64,000 bases of DNA, from the NCBI GenBank assembly GCA_964528445.1, contig CAZGSL010000005.1:21009-85008 (forward strand). The letters are read 5' to 3'. How positions within the stretch are numbered: the first letter of the stretch is position 1; each line of letters starts with the position of its first letter. The notes below the pieces were generated by a model. It did not search any database. It was not told where the DNA came from and saw nothing but the letters and a program-made list of their open reading frames with translations. This document shows, in pieces, positions 63,669 to 64,000 of the stretch. This DNA is from JAXHMM01 sp964528445 (lineage in GTDB: Bacteria; Bacteroidota; Rhodothermia; Balneolales; Balneolaceae). The translations under genes were made by a program, and so were the position numbers.

Positions 63669-64000
63669 TTATTCCTCCTTCATGTAGGGGTAGGTCCAGT
63701 CGTCAATGGGGTTGGTGCTCTCCTTGATGGAACGGATGGAGATCCAGCGCATCAGGTTGGCGGCGCTGCCGGCCTTGTCGTTGGTGCCGGACTTGCGCGC
63801 CCCTCCGAAGGGCTGCTGGTTCACCGTGGCGGCCGTCGGCTTGTCGTTGATGTAGAAGTTTCCGGCCGACTGCCGCAGGGCGTCGGTCATCCGCTTTACC
63901 GCGTAGCGGTCGCGGGCGAAAATGGCGCCCGTCAGCGCGTAGGGTGAGGTGTTGTCGCAGAGCTCCAGGGTCTCCTCGAACTCCTCGTCGGGGTAGACGT
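63669..64000 (-). CDS. pruA: 1-pyrroline-5-carboxylate dehydrogenase, C-terminal part
   Basis: The last 110 codons are present and the gene runs off the right edge. The sequence has the P5CDH/PutA C-terminal pattern: SPYALTGAIFARDRYAV, GNFYINDKPTAATVNQQPFGGARKSGTNDKAGSAANLMRW and the terminal WTYPYMKEE. The QPFGG segment is the oligomerisation and aldehyde-anchor region of this ALDH family. The enzyme oxidises glutamate semialdehyde to glutamate in proline catabolism. Confidence 0.92.
   Translation of the reverse strand, partial: VYPDEEFEETLELCDNTSPYALTGAIFARDRYAVKRMTDALRQSAGNFYINDKPTAATVNQQPFGGARKSGTNDKAGSAANLMRWISIRSIKESTNPIDDWTYPYMKEE

Overview
The window is 64 kb of a GC-rich bacterial chromosome, assembled from contigs with two 100-N gaps. 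Gene content and promoters point to the Bacteroidota/Balneolota/Rhodothermota group, and a Balneolales- or Rhodothermales-like halophile is my best guess. Supporting signs are the -33/-7 promoters (TTTG-N19-21-TAnnTTTG) ahead of both tRNAs, DUF4292 and DUF4382 lipoproteins, a carB without the regulatory domain, a type-2-like IleRS, an NhaC antiporter and acidic proteins. Nearly all of it is chromosomal housekeeping. I see no CRISPR array, prophage, insertion sequence or complete defence island.

Layout. 1-6.4 kb (minus): envelope genes (EnvC-like protein, DUF4292 lipoprotein, TPR protein), a BtuF-like protein and an overlapping fructosamine-kinase / LMW-phosphatase pair. 6.6-10.8 kb (plus): ileS, a DksA-like gene, lspA. 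10.8-16.0 kb (minus): yajC-ribBA and fadI-fadJ. 16.1-21.0 kb: tRNA-Val followed by an AT-richer accessory stretch with an orphan histidine kinase, small unknown genes and a decayed YciE-type (DUF892) gene. 21-28 kb: glpD, plsC, nhaC, mscL, ftsH. 28-33.5 kb: patatin, tRNA-Lys, an MBL-fold hydrolase, HIT, aroQ, a flippase and an NYN protein with a cold-shock-like tail. 33.6-44.2 kb (minus): mdh, nadK, a peptide-binding lipoprotein, ddl, recQ and carAB. 44.6-51.1 kb: an unknown membrane protein, an amidinotransferase-family enzyme, DUF58, SDR, and an OmpR-type two-component system with a TonB-C-like lipoprotein. 51.3-60.2 kb (plus): an eight-gene heme cluster hemH-A-C-D-E-F-B-L. 60.2-64 kb (minus): YjbR, DUF423, a five-BON lipoprotein, a YeeZ-like SDR and the end of pruA.

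How it works together. The heme cluster covers every C5-pathway step from glutamyl-tRNA to coproporphyrinogen oxidation plus iron insertion; only a protoporphyrinogen oxidase is absent. A perfect inverted repeat lies at its likely promoter. carAB has a leader with a promoter, a 16-codon ORF and a terminator abutting the ORF stop, which looks like transcription attenuation. fadIJ has a paired GTTAAC site upstream. NhaC and MscL fit life in fluctuating salinity.

Most notable points: a ferrochelatase with an internal five-cysteine segment, an IleRS whose HIGH motif reads GIHH, the carAB leader, the deglycation pair, the NYN-CSD fusion, and two assembly gaps whose 55-bp flanking duplications are artefacts. 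One of these gaps splits an otherwise intact BON gene. I found no clear candidate for a wholly new multi-gene system.
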